This document shows positions 1-7,953 of a stretch of 21,145 nt of DNA, one piece after another. The DNA is from Chloroflexota bacterium (GTDB lineage Bacteria; Chloroflexota; Dehalococcoidia; SM23-28-2; RBG-16-64-32): NCBI GenBank assembly GCA_005882715.1, contig VBEI01000033.1, forward strand, positions 1-21,145, written 5' to 3'. The position numbers were made by a program, and so were the translations under genes. Numbering within the stretch: position 1 is the stretch's first letter; every line of letters begins with the position of its first letter. Below the pieces are notes generated by a model, which saw nothing but the letters and a program-made list of their open reading frames with translations, ran no database searches and was not told the DNA's origin.

Positions 1-12
1 TGGTTTACGGGC

Positions 13-279
13 TTATCGCCGACGAGGACGAGGACGGCCGCCGGAGTTATCCGGGACGATGTCCAGAGTGCGGCCGTTTAGCTGTGTACCTTTTAGCGCC
101 TCCATGGCCGCTTCCGCGGCGGAACGGTCCGCGATCTGAACATAGGCGAAACCCTTCGTGCGGCCACGGCGATCGCTGACGATCTTCACTGAAGAAGGCT
201 CGCCGTACGGGGCGAAGGCCGCCTTGAGCTGGGCCTCTGTCGTCCCATGTGCAAGGTTTCCTACATAAAGCCGCGGCAA
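13..279 (-). CDS. Single-RRM RNA-binding protein
   Basis: An 88-residue protein that is almost entirely one RNA recognition motif. RNP2 is visible as LYVGNL (residues 4-9) and RNP1 as KGFAYVQI (about 42-49); the C-terminus is a short Arg/Gly/Pro tail (GGRPRPRRR), typical of small bacterial and cyanobacterial-type RRM proteins that bind single-stranded RNA in the cytoplasm. The start is a TTG at 279, chosen because MPRLYVGNL is the standard family start and a strong GGGGAGG ribosome binding site lies about 6 bases upstream. That site lies just after the stop of the DEAD-box helicase gene, 16 bases away on the same strand, so the two are probably co-transcribed and may act together in RNA remodelling, for example in the cold. 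The family assignment is secure; the RNA target is unknown. Confidence 0.9.
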   Translation of the reverse strand: MPRLYVGNLAHGTTEAQLKAAFAPYGEPSSVKIVSDRRGRTKGFAYVQIADRSAAEAAMEALKGTQLNGRTLDIVPDNSGGRPRPRRR

Positions 280-295
280 ATTGTCGCCTCCCCTT

Positions 296-1492
296 CTACG
301 CCACTGCCCGCCGGCGTGACCAGCGGCTTCGCCGCCAGCCGCGCGACGCCGCGGGCCGAGCCGGCGCTGCCTGTACCGTCGTGCCGTCGGCGCTCAGCCG
401 AGGCAGCCTGACGCCCAGGCCGCGCTCGATCGATTGCCACTTCGCCAGGTCGGTGGCGCTGACCAGCGTGATCGCCCGCCCGGGGCGCCCCATGCGCGCG
501 GTGCGGCCTACGCGGTGCGTGAACAGCTCGTGTGTCTCCGGTAGTTCGAAATTGATTACGCGCTCGATGTGCAAGATGTCGAGACCTCTTGCGGCAACGT
601 TCGTCGCGACAAGGATCGGCACGCGCCCGGAGCGAAACGAGTCCAGCGCTCTGTCCCTTTGTGCCTGGTTCAAGTTTCCCTCCAGGACCGCAACTCGTAG
701 CCCGGCCACCTGAAGCCTGCGGCCAAGATTGCGGACGCCGCGCTTAGTGCGGCCGAAGACGAGCGTGGCGCCCTCGACGGGTTCCTTGAGCAGCCGGAGC
801 AGAGTCTGGAACTTGTCCTCGTGGTAGACCTCCATCACGACATGCTCGATGTCCGGTTCGCTCCCATCGTCCTCGCTGGCTTTGACGATCTCGGGGTCTC
901 GCTGGTGCTTAGCTGCTATCTGTTCCACCCACGAAGGTGTCGTGGCGGAGAAGAGCGCGGTCTGGCGGCTGCGCGGGGTCATGGCGATAATGCGCTCGAC
1001 GTCCGGCGCGAAACCGCGGTCCAGCATCTCGTCGGCCTCATCCAGCACCAGCATGCGCAAGTCCTGTAAGCGAAGCGAGCGCCGCTTGATCTGATCGAGA
1101 ACCCTGCCGGGCGTCCCGACGACCACCTGGGCTCCGCCCGCGAGCGCCTGCTCCTGCGAACCGTAACCGACGCCCCCGTAGAGCAACGTCACCTTGATGC
1201 CTCCCGCGCGGCCAAGCTGCGACAGGACATCGCCCACCTGGCGCGCGAGTTCGCGGGTCGGCGTGAGGACGAGGGCCTGAACGTGACGTCGCTGAGGGTC
1301 AATACGCTCGACTATGGGCAGGCCGAAGGCGAGCGTCTTGCCGGAGCCGGTCTGCGCCTGCGCGATGATGTCGCGGCCTTCGAGCAGAATGGGAATGGAA
1401 CTTGCCTGTATGGCCGTCGGCGTTTCGATGTTCATTTCGGTGAGCACCCGATGACTGGATGCCCGGAGTTGGAAGGTATGGAAAGACGACAA
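296..1492 (-). CDS. DEAD-box ATP-dependent RNA helicase
   Basis: A 398-residue superfamily 2 RNA helicase with a complete motif set: Q motif (F around residues 4-7, PTAIQ at 25-29), motif I AQTGSGKT (46-53), Ia PTRELA, Ib TPGR, II DEAD (151-154), III SAT (182-184), V ATNVAARGLD (297-306) and VI HRVGRTARMG (327-336). It should unwind or remodel RNA duplexes using ATP. The open frame runs upstream to 1678 (GTG), but I choose the TTG at 1492. It has an AGGA ribosome binding site 5 bases upstream, places the conserved aromatic residue of the Q motif just inside the protein, and avoids a Ser/Leu/Thr-rich extension that would overlap the divergent gene. The tail after the helicase core is short and Arg/Trp-rich (GWRRSRWSRRR), a probable RNA-binding tail. 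Close to RhlE/DeaD/CshA-type enzymes; subfamily not resolved. Confidence 0.93.
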   Translation of the reverse strand: MSSFHTFQLRASSHRVLTEMNIETPTAIQASSIPILLEGRDIIAQAQTGSGKTLAFGLPIVERIDPQRRHVQALVLTPTRELARQVGDVLSQLGRAGGIKVTLLYGGVGYGSQEQALAGGAQVVVGTPGRVLDQIKRRSLRLQDLRMLVLDEADEMLDRGFAPDVERIIAMTPRSRQTALFSATTPSWVEQIAAKHQRDPEIVKASEDDGSEPDIEHVVMEVYHEDKFQTLLRLLKEPVEGATLVFGRTKRGVRNLGRRLQVAGLRVAVLEGNLNQAQRDRALDSFRSGRVPILVATNVAARGLDILHIERVINFELPETHELFTHRVGRTARMGRPGRAITLVSATDLAKWQSIERGLGVRLPRLSADGTTVQAAPARPAASRGWRRSRWSRRRAVA

Positions 1493-1580
1493 AAGAATCC
1501 TTTCGCGGCTGGAACTGAGGGACGATAAGACCGAGCGGTCGGAAAGTAATCGTGTCAGCGTAAACGTTAATGTTGATTTG

Positions 1581-1609
1581 AGTATACGTGTTGGGCGGCC
1601 AGAACGCAA
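1581..1609 (-). promoter_or_regulatory. Possible promoter of the helicase-RRM operon
   Basis: Reading the minus strand, TATACT (1586 to 1581) fits a -10 element and TTGCGT (1609 to 1604) sits 17 bases upstream as a weak -35. Transcription would start near 1574, leaving a leader of about 80 bases before the TTG at 1492. The 1493-1707 gap between the divergent helicase and URO-D-like genes otherwise holds only a weak plus-strand candidate, CTGGCA (1633-1638), 18 bases, TACACT (1657-1662). Confidence 0.35.
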
Positions 1610-1707
1610 CGCCGAAACGGCGCCTCGTTCCGCTGGCAGGTGCCAGCCGCTTCCCGTACACTTGTCTCGCGATGGCACGCATTCTGAAGTTCCTATCGGG
1701 GCGCAAA

Positions 1708-2688
1708 ATGACTAAGAACGAGCGCGTAGCCGCCGCTCTCAAGGGCGATCACGTCGACACCGTGCCTGTCTCGGCCTGGTGGCACGACTTCGAACGCGAG
1801 TGGTCCGCCGCCGACCTTGCTGCAGCCACACTGGAGGCGTACCGGAAATACGACTGGGACTTCATCAAGGTGAACCCGCGGGCTAGCTATTTCGGCGAGG
1901 CATTCGGGGCAAAGTACGCCCCGCGAGAGGGCCGCCAGCCGGACCTCATCGAGCCGGGCATCAGCTCCGCGGAGCATCTGCCCCGGATCGAGCGGCAGGA
2001 CGGCAGGAGCGGCGCCTGGGCGGAGCAGCTCGAGGCGCTTCGCCTGATTGCTGCCGGGCTCGACGACGAAGCGCCCTTCATGCAGACGATCTTCTCGCCG
2101 CTCGCTACGATGAGCCGCATCACGGGCTCGACGAAGTACGTCCAGCGGCTTATGAAGGAGAACCCCGACGAGTTGCTCGCCACGCTTCAGCCGATCGCGG
2201 AGACGCTCGCGGCGTACTCGAAGGCAAGTCTAGACGCAGGGGCGGCCGGAGTCTTCTTCGCGACGGTCGAGTGGGGCTCGGCAGATGTCATCTCTATGGA
2301 GGACTACAACCGCTTCGCCCGGCCGTTCGACCTGAAGGTGCTCGAGGCGGTGCAAGGCGCGCCGTTCAACGTCGTTCACGTCTGCCGGACGAACAATCAC
2401 CTGTCGCGGTTGCTTGATTATCCCGGCATCGCCGCCTTCCACTGGGCGGTGCACCAGCAAGGCAACCCATCGTTATCAGAGATCGCCGCGAAGACTGACC
2501 GCGCGGTGATGGGCGGCGTCTCTCAGGAAGAGACGATGACTTCCGGCCCACCGCAGGGTGTTTCACGAGAGGCGCACGCAGCCATCGACGAGACCAAGGG
2601 GCTGCGCTTCTTCCTGGCGCCCGGCTGCTCGATTGACCCGATGACGCCGGAGGCCAACCTGCGCGCTCTGGTCAAGGCCGCGCGCTGA
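1708..2688 (+). CDS. Uroporphyrinogen decarboxylase (URO-D) superfamily protein, methyltransferase-like
   Basis: A 326-residue TIM-barrel protein of the URO-D superfamily. It opens with MTKNERVAAALKGDHVDTVP, a typical start for this family. It lacks the Arg-Gln-Ala-Gly-Arg substrate loop expected near the N-terminus of true HemE; the equivalent stretch is SAWWHDFERE. Instead it has an H-x-C pair (His224, Cys226 in VVHVC) and a later Cys307 in APGCSIDPMTP. This H-x-C...C arrangement binds zinc in MtaA/MtbA-type methylcobamide:thiol methyltransferases, so methyl transfer to or from a corrinoid or thiol is a better guess than heme synthesis. I choose the ATG at 1708; an in-frame ATG at 1672 is an alternative that would be nearly leaderless. 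It overlaps ribF by one base (TGATG), so the two are co-translated. No corrinoid protein gene is nearby. Confidence 0.8.
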   Translation: MTKNERVAAALKGDHVDTVPVSAWWHDFEREWSAADLAAATLEAYRKYDWDFIKVNPRASYFGEAFGAKYAPREGRQPDLIEPGISSAEHLPRIERQDGRSGAWAEQLEALRLIAAGLDDEAPFMQTIFSPLATMSRITGSTKYVQRLMKENPDELLATLQPIAETLAAYSKASLDAGAAGVFFATVEWGSADVISMEDYNRFARPFDLKVLEAVQGAPFNVVHVCRTNNHLSRLLDYPGIAAFHWAVHQQGNPSLSEIAAKTDRAVMGGVSQEETMTSGPPQGVSREAHAAIDETKGLRFFLAPGCSIDPMTPEANLRALVKAAR

Positions 2689-3626
2689 TGAGCGTCTCGC
2701 TCGCGCGACGCGAGCTTTCGCGCATCGCGCCCGGCCGCCCGTGCGGCGTGACGATCGGCGTCTTCGACGGCGTGCACCGCGGGCATCAGCATCTCATAGG
2801 CGTACTGCTGGAACGCGCGCGACCGGAAGGGTTAGCCACCGTGGCCCTTACCTTCAACCCGCACCCGCGAACGGTCCTGCGGCCGGGGACCGCCATCACG
2901 TACCTCACATCCCTCGAGGAGCGCGTGGAGCTGCTGCAAGGCCAGGGGGTCGACTCAGTCGGCGTGGTCGCCTTCACCTCGGAGCTAGCGCAGCTCTCGG
3001 CAGAGGACTTCCTCTCGCTGCTCGTACAGGAACTGGAGATGCGGCTGCTCGTCGTCGGCCCGGACTTCGCGCTCGGCCGTAACCGGGCCGGTACGATCGG
3101 CGTGATGAGAGAGATCGGCGAGCGCCTCGGCTTTCGCGTAGAGGTAGCGCCGCTGCTCGCTGAAGCAGACGAGAAAGTCGGCTCGAGCGCCATCCGCCAG
3201 GCTCTGGGAGCCGGCGATGTCGAGCGCGTTGGCCGGCTGCTGGGACGGCCGTTCTCGCTGCGCGGGCCGATCGTGGCCGGCGACCGCCGCGGCCGTGCGC
3301 TCGGCTTCCCGACCGCGAACATCGCGCTTGGCCTCGACCGCGCCCTCCCCGCCTACGGCATCTTTGTCACGCGGGCGTACGTGCGTGAGAGCTCCCACGA
3401 ATCGTGCACGAGCATCGGCATACGACCCACGTTCGACGTCGAGCCGCGGCCGGTAGTCGAGACGTTCATCCTCGATTTCGACGAGGATATCTACGGGCGA
3501 GAAATGCAAATCGACCTGCTGCGCCGCCTACGTGGGGAAGAGAGATTCGCTTCGGCCGAGGCGCTGATCGCTCAAATACATAAAGATATCGAGAACACGC
3601 GCGAGTGGTTCAAGGCGAATGGTTAG
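2688..3626 (+). CDS. ribF: Bifunctional riboflavin kinase / FAD synthetase
   Basis: A 312-residue cytoplasmic enzyme that phosphorylates riboflavin to FMN and adenylylates FMN to FAD. The N-terminal nucleotidyltransferase domain shows GVFDGVHRGHQ (about 24-34), FNPHPRTVL, and KVGSSAIRQAL near residue 165. The C-terminal flavokinase domain begins with GRPFSLRGPIVAGDRRGRAL, followed by GFPTAN, the conserved GIRPTF, and VETFILDFDEDIYG. Length and domain order are normal for RibF. The ATG overlaps the preceding stop codon by one base and the 3' end overlaps the tyrS start by eight bases, so it sits in a translationally coupled three-gene operon. The coupling to tyrS is common housekeeping packing rather than a functional link. 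Confidence 0.97.
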   Translation: MSVSLARRELSRIAPGRPCGVTIGVFDGVHRGHQHLIGVLLERARPEGLATVALTFNPHPRTVLRPGTAITYLTSLEERVELLQGQGVDSVGVVAFTSELAQLSAEDFLSLLVQELEMRLLVVGPDFALGRNRAGTIGVMREIGERLGFRVEVAPLLAEADEKVGSSAIRQALGAGDVERVGRLLGRPFSLRGPIVAGDRRGRALGFPTANIALGLDRALPAYGIFVTRAYVRESSHESCTSIGIRPTFDVEPRPVVETFILDFDEDIYGREMQIDLLRRLRGEERFASAEALIAQIHKDIENTREWFKANG

Positions 3627-4899
3627 GAGCGAGGAACAAGGAGCGCGAGGCCGGAAAACACGAAGCGCCCGGGTTCCCCCGGACGACGAACTCCGCTGGA
3701 TCACTGAGCGAGCCGTTGTCGACATTATTCCGCGCGACGAGTTCATAGAAGCCCTGAAGTCGGGGCGCGCCTTGCGCCTTAAGATGGGATTCGACCCGAG
3801 CGCACCGGACTTGACGCTCGGCCACGCTGTGGGCCTGCGCAAGCTGCGCCAGCTCCAGGACCTCGGACACACCATCGTCGTGATCGTAGGCGATTGGACG
3901 GCGCGGATCGGCGATCCTTCAGGGCAATCGAGGACGCGGCCGATGCTCACGGCGGACCAAGTCAAAGCCAACGCCGAGACGTATCTGCGCCAGTTCTCGA
4001 AAATCGTCGACCGCGAGCTAACGGAGATCCGCTGGCAGAGCGAGTGGTTCGACGAATTCACGCTTACGACCGTCGTGAGCCTCGCGGCCAAGTTCACCGT
4101 GGCGCAAATGCTCGAACGCGGCGACTTCTCTGAGCGCTTCGCGGCGCGCAAGCCGATCGGCATCCACGAGTTGTTTTACCCGCTGCTCCAGGCGTACGAC
4201 TCGGTGGCGGTGGAGGCGGATGTGGAGTTCGGCGGGACCGACCAGACGTTCAACCTGCTCGTCGGCCGCCAGCTCCAGCCGGAGTTCGGACAAAAGCCCC
4301 AGGCCGTCTTTACGGTACCGCTCCTCGTCGGGACAGACGGCGTCAAGATGAGCAAGAGCCAGGGCAACTACGTGGCGCTAAATGACCCGCCGCACGACAT
4401 GTACGGAAAGCTGATGTCGATCACCGACCAGCTCGTCGGCGAGTACTTCGAGCTTCTGACGGACGTCCCAGTCGACGAACTCGCGGGCATCCGCGAGGCC
4501 GTCGAAAGGGGAGGTGCGGGTGCGCGTGACCAGAAGATGCGGCTGGCCCACGAAATCGTGTCGCAGTTCCACGGGGCAAGCGCGGCACAACAGGCGGAGG
4601 AGGAGTTCAGGCGTGTGTTCAGCAGGGGAGAGACGCCCGAGGAAGCGCACGATTTGCGCGTGCCATTTGACGGAGCCGTGAGCATCGATATCGACCTGGC
4701 GGAGTTACTCGCCTCGGCCGGAATAGCGGCCAGTAAGTCCGAGGTGCGCCGCCTGGTCTCTCAGGGCGCCGTCGAGGCGAACGGAGTACCTGTCGAAGAC
4801 ATCCGGGTAACCGTTCGCCGGGAGACAATGATCCGCGTCGGCAGGCACCGATTTGTCCGCGTCGTTGATAGCGATAGGACTGCCGGGGCGGAGGGATAA
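3619..4899 (+). CDS. tyrS: Tyrosyl-tRNA synthetase
   Basis: A 426-residue class I aminoacyl-tRNA synthetase that charges tRNA-Tyr with tyrosine. The nucleotide-binding HIGH-type motif is LGHAVGL (67-73), the tyrosine pocket region contains GGTDQ (205-209), and KMSKS is at 243-247. The C-terminal part from about 355 is an S4 RNA-binding domain (LAELLASAGIAASKSEVRRL). The HIGH spacing (PDLTLGHAVGLRKL) resembles the TyrZ-type branch rather than the E. coli TyrS branch. The ATG at 3619 overlaps the end of ribF by eight bases and has AAGG five bases upstream. The first 22 residues are charged and extend beyond most family members. The key catalytic motifs are intact. Confidence 0.97.
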   Translation: MVRSEEQGARGRKTRSARVPPDDELRWITERAVVDIIPRDEFIEALKSGRALRLKMGFDPSAPDLTLGHAVGLRKLRQLQDLGHTIVVIVGDWTARIGDPSGQSRTRPMLTADQVKANAETYLRQFSKIVDRELTEIRWQSEWFDEFTLTTVVSLAAKFTVAQMLERGDFSERFAARKPIGIHELFYPLLQAYDSVAVEADVEFGGTDQTFNLLVGRQLQPEFGQKPQAVFTVPLLVGTDGVKMSKSQGNYVALNDPPHDMYGKLMSITDQLVGEYFELLTDVPVDELAGIREAVERGGAGARDQKMRLAHEIVSQFHGASAAQQAEEEFRRVFSRGETPEEAHDLRVPFDGAVSIDIDLAELLASAGIAASKSEVRRLVSQGAVEANGVPVEDIRVTVRRETMIRVGRHRFVRVVDSDRTAGAEG

Positions 4900-4903
4900 A
4901 CCG

Positions 4904-4923
4904 AAACCTGCGCGACGCGTTTT
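4904..4923 (+). terminator. Weak terminator-like hairpin after tyrS
   Basis: AAAC (4904-4907) and GCG (4910-4912) can pair with CGC (4916-4918) and GTTT (4919-4922), with a CT bulge and a CGA loop, followed by the end of a short T run (4920-4923). It lies five bases after the tyrS stop. The stem is short, so this is only a candidate. Confidence 0.3.
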
Positions 4924-4933
4924 ACGTATAAAT

Positions 4934-4945
4934 AGCAGGACTGCT
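4934..4945. repeat. Small palindrome AGCAG-GA-CTGCT
   Basis: AGCAG (4934-4938) and CTGCT (4941-4945) are perfect inverted arms around GA, in the 120-base stretch between tyrS and the peptide transporter promoter. It could be an operator half-site pair or a minor hairpin. A second inverted pair, AGTTG (4952-4956) and CAACT (4970-4974), flanks a purine-rich tract. Confidence 0.3.
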
Positions 4946-5008
4946 GACCGTAGTTGAGGAGGGGGAAAACAACTGCAATCCAGTGCCCTCTAAACTCGCC
5001 GCGCTGAA

Positions 5009-5037
5009 TTGTAATTCGTGAAATCCCAGCGTATAAT
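5009..5037 (+). promoter_or_regulatory. Sigma70-type promoter of the peptide ABC transporter operon
   Basis: TTGTAA (5009-5014), a 17-base spacer and a perfect TATAAT (5032-5037). Transcription would start near 5044, which excludes the in-frame GTG at 5018 as the start of the downstream gene and leaves a leader of about 50 bases ending in the AAGGAGG site at 5081-5087. Confidence 0.75.
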
Positions 5038-5092
5038 GCGGTCAGCCAGAGTCCCGGGGGCCGGTAAGGCGGCCATTGTAAAGGAGGCAGCA

Positions 5093-6904
5093 ATGGCAAC
5101 GGACAGCGACTACTGGAGCCGGTTTTGGCGCACTCGTTTGAGCCGCCGCCGACTGCTTCAGACATCGGCGGTAACTGCAGCGGGACTCGCCGCGGCCGGA
5201 GTCGTCGGCTGCGGGGGCGACAACGAGAAACAAGGCGCGCCGACAGCAACCGCCGTCTCGTCCCCGAAGGCCGGAGGTACTTTCCGGGGGCCCCTCGTCG
5301 GGCTTTCGACAGGTAACCCGCCGAGTCTCGATCCCCAGAGGCAGCTCACTTTCCTGGCTCAGATCCCGGCGGCGTACCACTACAGCCGTCTGCTGAAGTT
5401 CGCACCCGGCGCGACCAAGGACGTGGAAGGCGTGAAGAGCGTCCAGATCGACTTCAGCAACGTCGAGGGCGACGCCTGCGCTACCGTGCCCGAAGTCGTG
5501 GACGGCACGACGTTCAACTTTAAACTGCGCGATAACCTGAAGTTCCACAACATCGCGCCTGTAAACGGCCGTGCCGTTACGGCCGATGATGTTAAACACT
5601 CCATCGACATCTTCGCGGCGGAGTCACCAAACCGTGGCAACTGGCTGGCGCAGGTGGCGAGCGTGGAGGTGGTCGATCCGAAGACGTTCACGATTAAGCT
5701 CAAGCAGCCGTTCGGCCCGGCGTTCCAGGTCCTGTTCGCGAACAACGACGGCGGCCCCTGGGTTATCCCGGCCGAGCTTCTCGACAACAAGGACCAAGTC
5801 GGCAAGCAGGCGATCGGCTCTGGCCCCTGGATCTTCGACTCCTGGCAGCCGAACGTAGTCATCAAATGGCGCAAGAACCCGGACTACTACGATGCTCCGA
5901 AGCCGTATATGGACGGCTTTGAAGGCCTGCTAACGGCCGACCCCGAGCAGATTCTCGCCAACCTGAAGAACGAGACGTTCGATGGGTCCCTTGGCTCCTC
6001 AGATCTCTGGACGCGATGGCGCAGTGAGTTGCCTCAGGGGCAGTTTTTCACCGGGCCGGAGCACGTATGGGGAGGCGCCTACTTCAACTTCGCGAACCCA
6101 CCTTTCAATGACGTGCGAGTCCGCCAGGCGCTCTCGATGGCTATCGACCGGCCGGGAATCCTGAGCGCGCTCGACCAGCCCAAAGCGACAGGCGGTGGCT
6201 CCGGCATCACGCATGTGTCTCAGTACGACCGCTTCTGGGTCGATCCCATTAAAGACGCCAGCACATTCGGTCCGAACGCTAAGTACTACAAGCGGGACGT
6301 GGCGGCGGCGAAGGCGCTGCTCGCGGCGGCCGGCTATCCTAATGGTCTTGACCTGACGGCGAAGTCTTCGAACGTCTATGGTCCCGGCTTCAAGTCTCAG
6401 ATGGACGCGGTGGCCAGCAGCGCCGCCGAAGCCGGCTTTCGCATCACCCTCGATCTCGGCGAATACGCGGGCTACCTCCAGACTACGTTCCTTGGTGACA
6501 TTCCTGAGAACAGCTTCGGTCTGGCGCCGCTTACCGGGAGCCCGATTGATCCGCACAACATCTTCTTCACCGTGTTCCATCCCAGCAGTGGACGGCACAA
6601 CTGGGGACCGAAGGGCGCAGTGGCAGCCGCGGACCTGCCGAAGACGGGTGATCCCTCACCCGCCGGTGACGGCGCCCTGATTGCCCTCTGGACCAAGCAG
6701 GCGCAAGAGCTCGACGCGGACAAGCGGGTAGAGCTGGTGCGGGACGTTCAGCGTACGATGGCCGAGAGCATGTGGCTGGTGCCCTGGACCGGTGTATCGA
6801 CCGCCTACGTCTACCAGCCGTGGGTAAAGAACATTAAACTGATCCGGGGCTATGGCTTCGGGGTGGAGACTGCTGTCGATATGTACCTCGATAAGCCGGC
6901 GTAA
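5093..6904 (+). CDS. Peptide/nickel-type ABC transporter solute-binding lipoprotein (SBP_bac_5)
   Basis: A 603-residue extracytoplasmic substrate-binding protein of the DppA/OppA family. The N-terminus carries a twin-arginine motif (SRRRLLQ, 17-23), a hydrophobic Ala-rich stretch and a lipobox VVGC with Cys40, so it is predicted to be exported folded by Tat and lipid-anchored. The mature region follows the SBP_bac_5 plan: KAGGTFRGPL start, a region describing substrate lobes (VTADDVKHSIDIF, KLKQPFGPAFQ), VRQALSMAIDRPGIL about two-thirds along, and a C-terminal closing helix. I choose the ATG at 5093 because AAGGAGG lies at 5081-5087 and the promoter -10 lies at 5032-5037. Two permease genes follow; the substrate (oligopeptide, dipeptide or other) cannot be read from sequence. 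Confidence 0.93.
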   Translation: MATDSDYWSRFWRTRLSRRRLLQTSAVTAAGLAAAGVVGCGGDNEKQGAPTATAVSSPKAGGTFRGPLVGLSTGNPPSLDPQRQLTFLAQIPAAYHYSRLLKFAPGATKDVEGVKSVQIDFSNVEGDACATVPEVVDGTTFNFKLRDNLKFHNIAPVNGRAVTADDVKHSIDIFAAESPNRGNWLAQVASVEVVDPKTFTIKLKQPFGPAFQVLFANNDGGPWVIPAELLDNKDQVGKQAIGSGPWIFDSWQPNVVIKWRKNPDYYDAPKPYMDGFEGLLTADPEQILANLKNETFDGSLGSSDLWTRWRSELPQGQFFTGPEHVWGGAYFNFANPPFNDVRVRQALSMAIDRPGILSALDQPKATGGGSGITHVSQYDRFWVDPIKDASTFGPNAKYYKRDVAAAKALLAAAGYPNGLDLTAKSSNVYGPGFKSQMDAVASSAAEAGFRITLDLGEYAGYLQTTFLGDIPENSFGLAPLTGSPIDPHNIFFTVFHPSSGRHNWGPKGAVAAADLPKTGDPSPAGDGALIALWTKQAQELDADKRVELVRDVQRTMAESMWLVPWTGVSTAYVYQPWVKNIKLIRGYGFGVETAVDMYLDKPA

Positions 6905-6935
6905 GGAGGGGGCCTAAGGCTCTTAAGCGCGGGAG

Positions 6936-7943
6936 GTGCGCCAGTATTTCATCCGCCGGGCGCTGCTTGTTGTACCCACCGTGCTGGGCGTTACCCTGCT
7001 CATTACGCTCCTCCTCCAGATCCTCCAGGGCAATATCGCCGACCTTATCTTCGCCGAGTCCTCCACCTACAACCAGGAGCTGACCAAAGAGAAGATCGAG
7101 AACGACCTTGGCATAAATGACACCATCTTGGGCTCCAGGTTTCTGGGCGCCTTCAAGCAGTGGGGCGAATGGATCGGAGGGGTTGCGCACGGGGATTTCG
7201 GCGAGTACTTCCGCAGCCGTAGATCGGTCGGCGGTGAGCTCGTTAACAGAACACCGGTCACGCTCGAGCTATCAGGCTTGGCACTCGCCTTCTCGTTAAT
7301 CATCGCCCTGCCGATAGGAGTTATCTCGGCGATGAGGCAGGATACGATGGTGGACCATACCGCCCGCAGCTTCTCGATTTTCATGCTGGCGCTTCCTTCC
7401 TTCTGGCTGGGCACTATGTACTTTGTCGTCGTAGGAAGCTGGCATGATTGGGGGTTACCCAAGTCCATCGGCGATTGGCTACTACCTCCCTCGATTTATA
7501 AGAACTTCTGGGAGGACCCAGAGGCGAACATCAGGCAAATGTGGGCGCCGGCGGCGATTTTGGGCTTCGCGCTGGCCGGCTCAGTTATGCGTCTGACGCG
7601 CAGCCAGATGCTGGAGGTGCTGCGGCAGGACTACGTGAGGACCGCCTGGTCAAAGGGGTTGCGCGAACGGACCGTTGTGGTCAGACATGCGATCAAAAAC
7701 GCCTTCATTCCCGTCTTTAGCTTGATCGGCGTCCAGATCGCCATCCTCGTCAGCGGATCAGTCGTGCTCGAGCGCATCTTCGGCTTGCCGGGACTTGGCC
7801 TGATGCTAATCGAGGCGGTCACCCAGCGCGAGTATGTCGCCGTGCAGGGCGTGCTTTTGGTTGTGGCGATAGTCGTCGTGCTCACCAACTTTGTCGTCGA
7901 CATGGCCTACTCGCTGCTTGACCCGCGTATTCGCTATGCATAG
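6936..7943 (+). CDS. ABC transporter permease, DppB/OppB type
   Basis: A 335-residue inner-membrane permease. About six hydrophobic segments are visible (roughly 9-29, 112-132, 145-167, 205-222, 257-280, 303-325). The cytoplasmic EAA loop that docks the ATPase is DYVRTAWSKGLRERTVVVRH (about 232-251). The N-terminus RQYFIRRALLVVPTVLGVT is standard for DppB. The only usable start is GTG at 6936, because an in-frame TAA lies at 6924-6926. The GGGAGG that would serve as ribosome binding site directly abuts this GTG, so initiation is probably inefficient or helped by the upstream gene. It lies 31 bases after the solute-binding protein and before its DppC-like partner. Confidence 0.93.
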   Translation: MRQYFIRRALLVVPTVLGVTLLITLLLQILQGNIADLIFAESSTYNQELTKEKIENDLGINDTILGSRFLGAFKQWGEWIGGVAHGDFGEYFRSRRSVGGELVNRTPVTLELSGLALAFSLIIALPIGVISAMRQDTMVDHTARSFSIFMLALPSFWLGTMYFVVVGSWHDWGLPKSIGDWLLPPSIYKNFWEDPEANIRQMWAPAAILGFALAGSVMRLTRSQMLEVLRQDYVRTAWSKGLRERTVVVRHAIKNAFIPVFSLIGVQIAILVSGSVVLERIFGLPGLGLMLIEAVTQREYVAVQGVLLVVAIVVVLTNFVVDMAYSLLDPRIRYA

Positions 7944-7953
7944 GTAACCCGGT

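Noticed and set aside
249..713. Plus-strand 154-residue frame opposite the helicase
   Set aside because: It is the antisense shadow of a strongly supported DEAD-box gene.
1493..1678. Upstream GTG start (1678) for the DEAD-box helicase
   Set aside because: The added 62 residues are unrelated to the family and would cover the divergent promoter region; TTG 1492 has a good ribosome binding site.
1588..1707. Upstream extension of the URO-D-like protein to 1588
   Set aside because: The extra 40 residues match no family member, overlap the helicase leader, and the conserved N-terminus begins at 1708.
1708..2688. True HemE uroporphyrinogen decarboxylase
   Set aside because: The Arg-Gln-Ala-Gly-Arg substrate loop is missing and a zinc-type HxC...C site is present instead.
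4983..5021. A 12-codon leader peptide before the peptide transporter operon
   Set aside because: Its GTG is too far from the purine-rich tract and it lies upstream of the predicted transcription start.
5018..5092. Upstream GTG start for the peptide-binding protein
   Set aside because: It lies before the TATAAT element, and the ATG at 5093 has an ideal ribosome binding site and a standard Tat signal.
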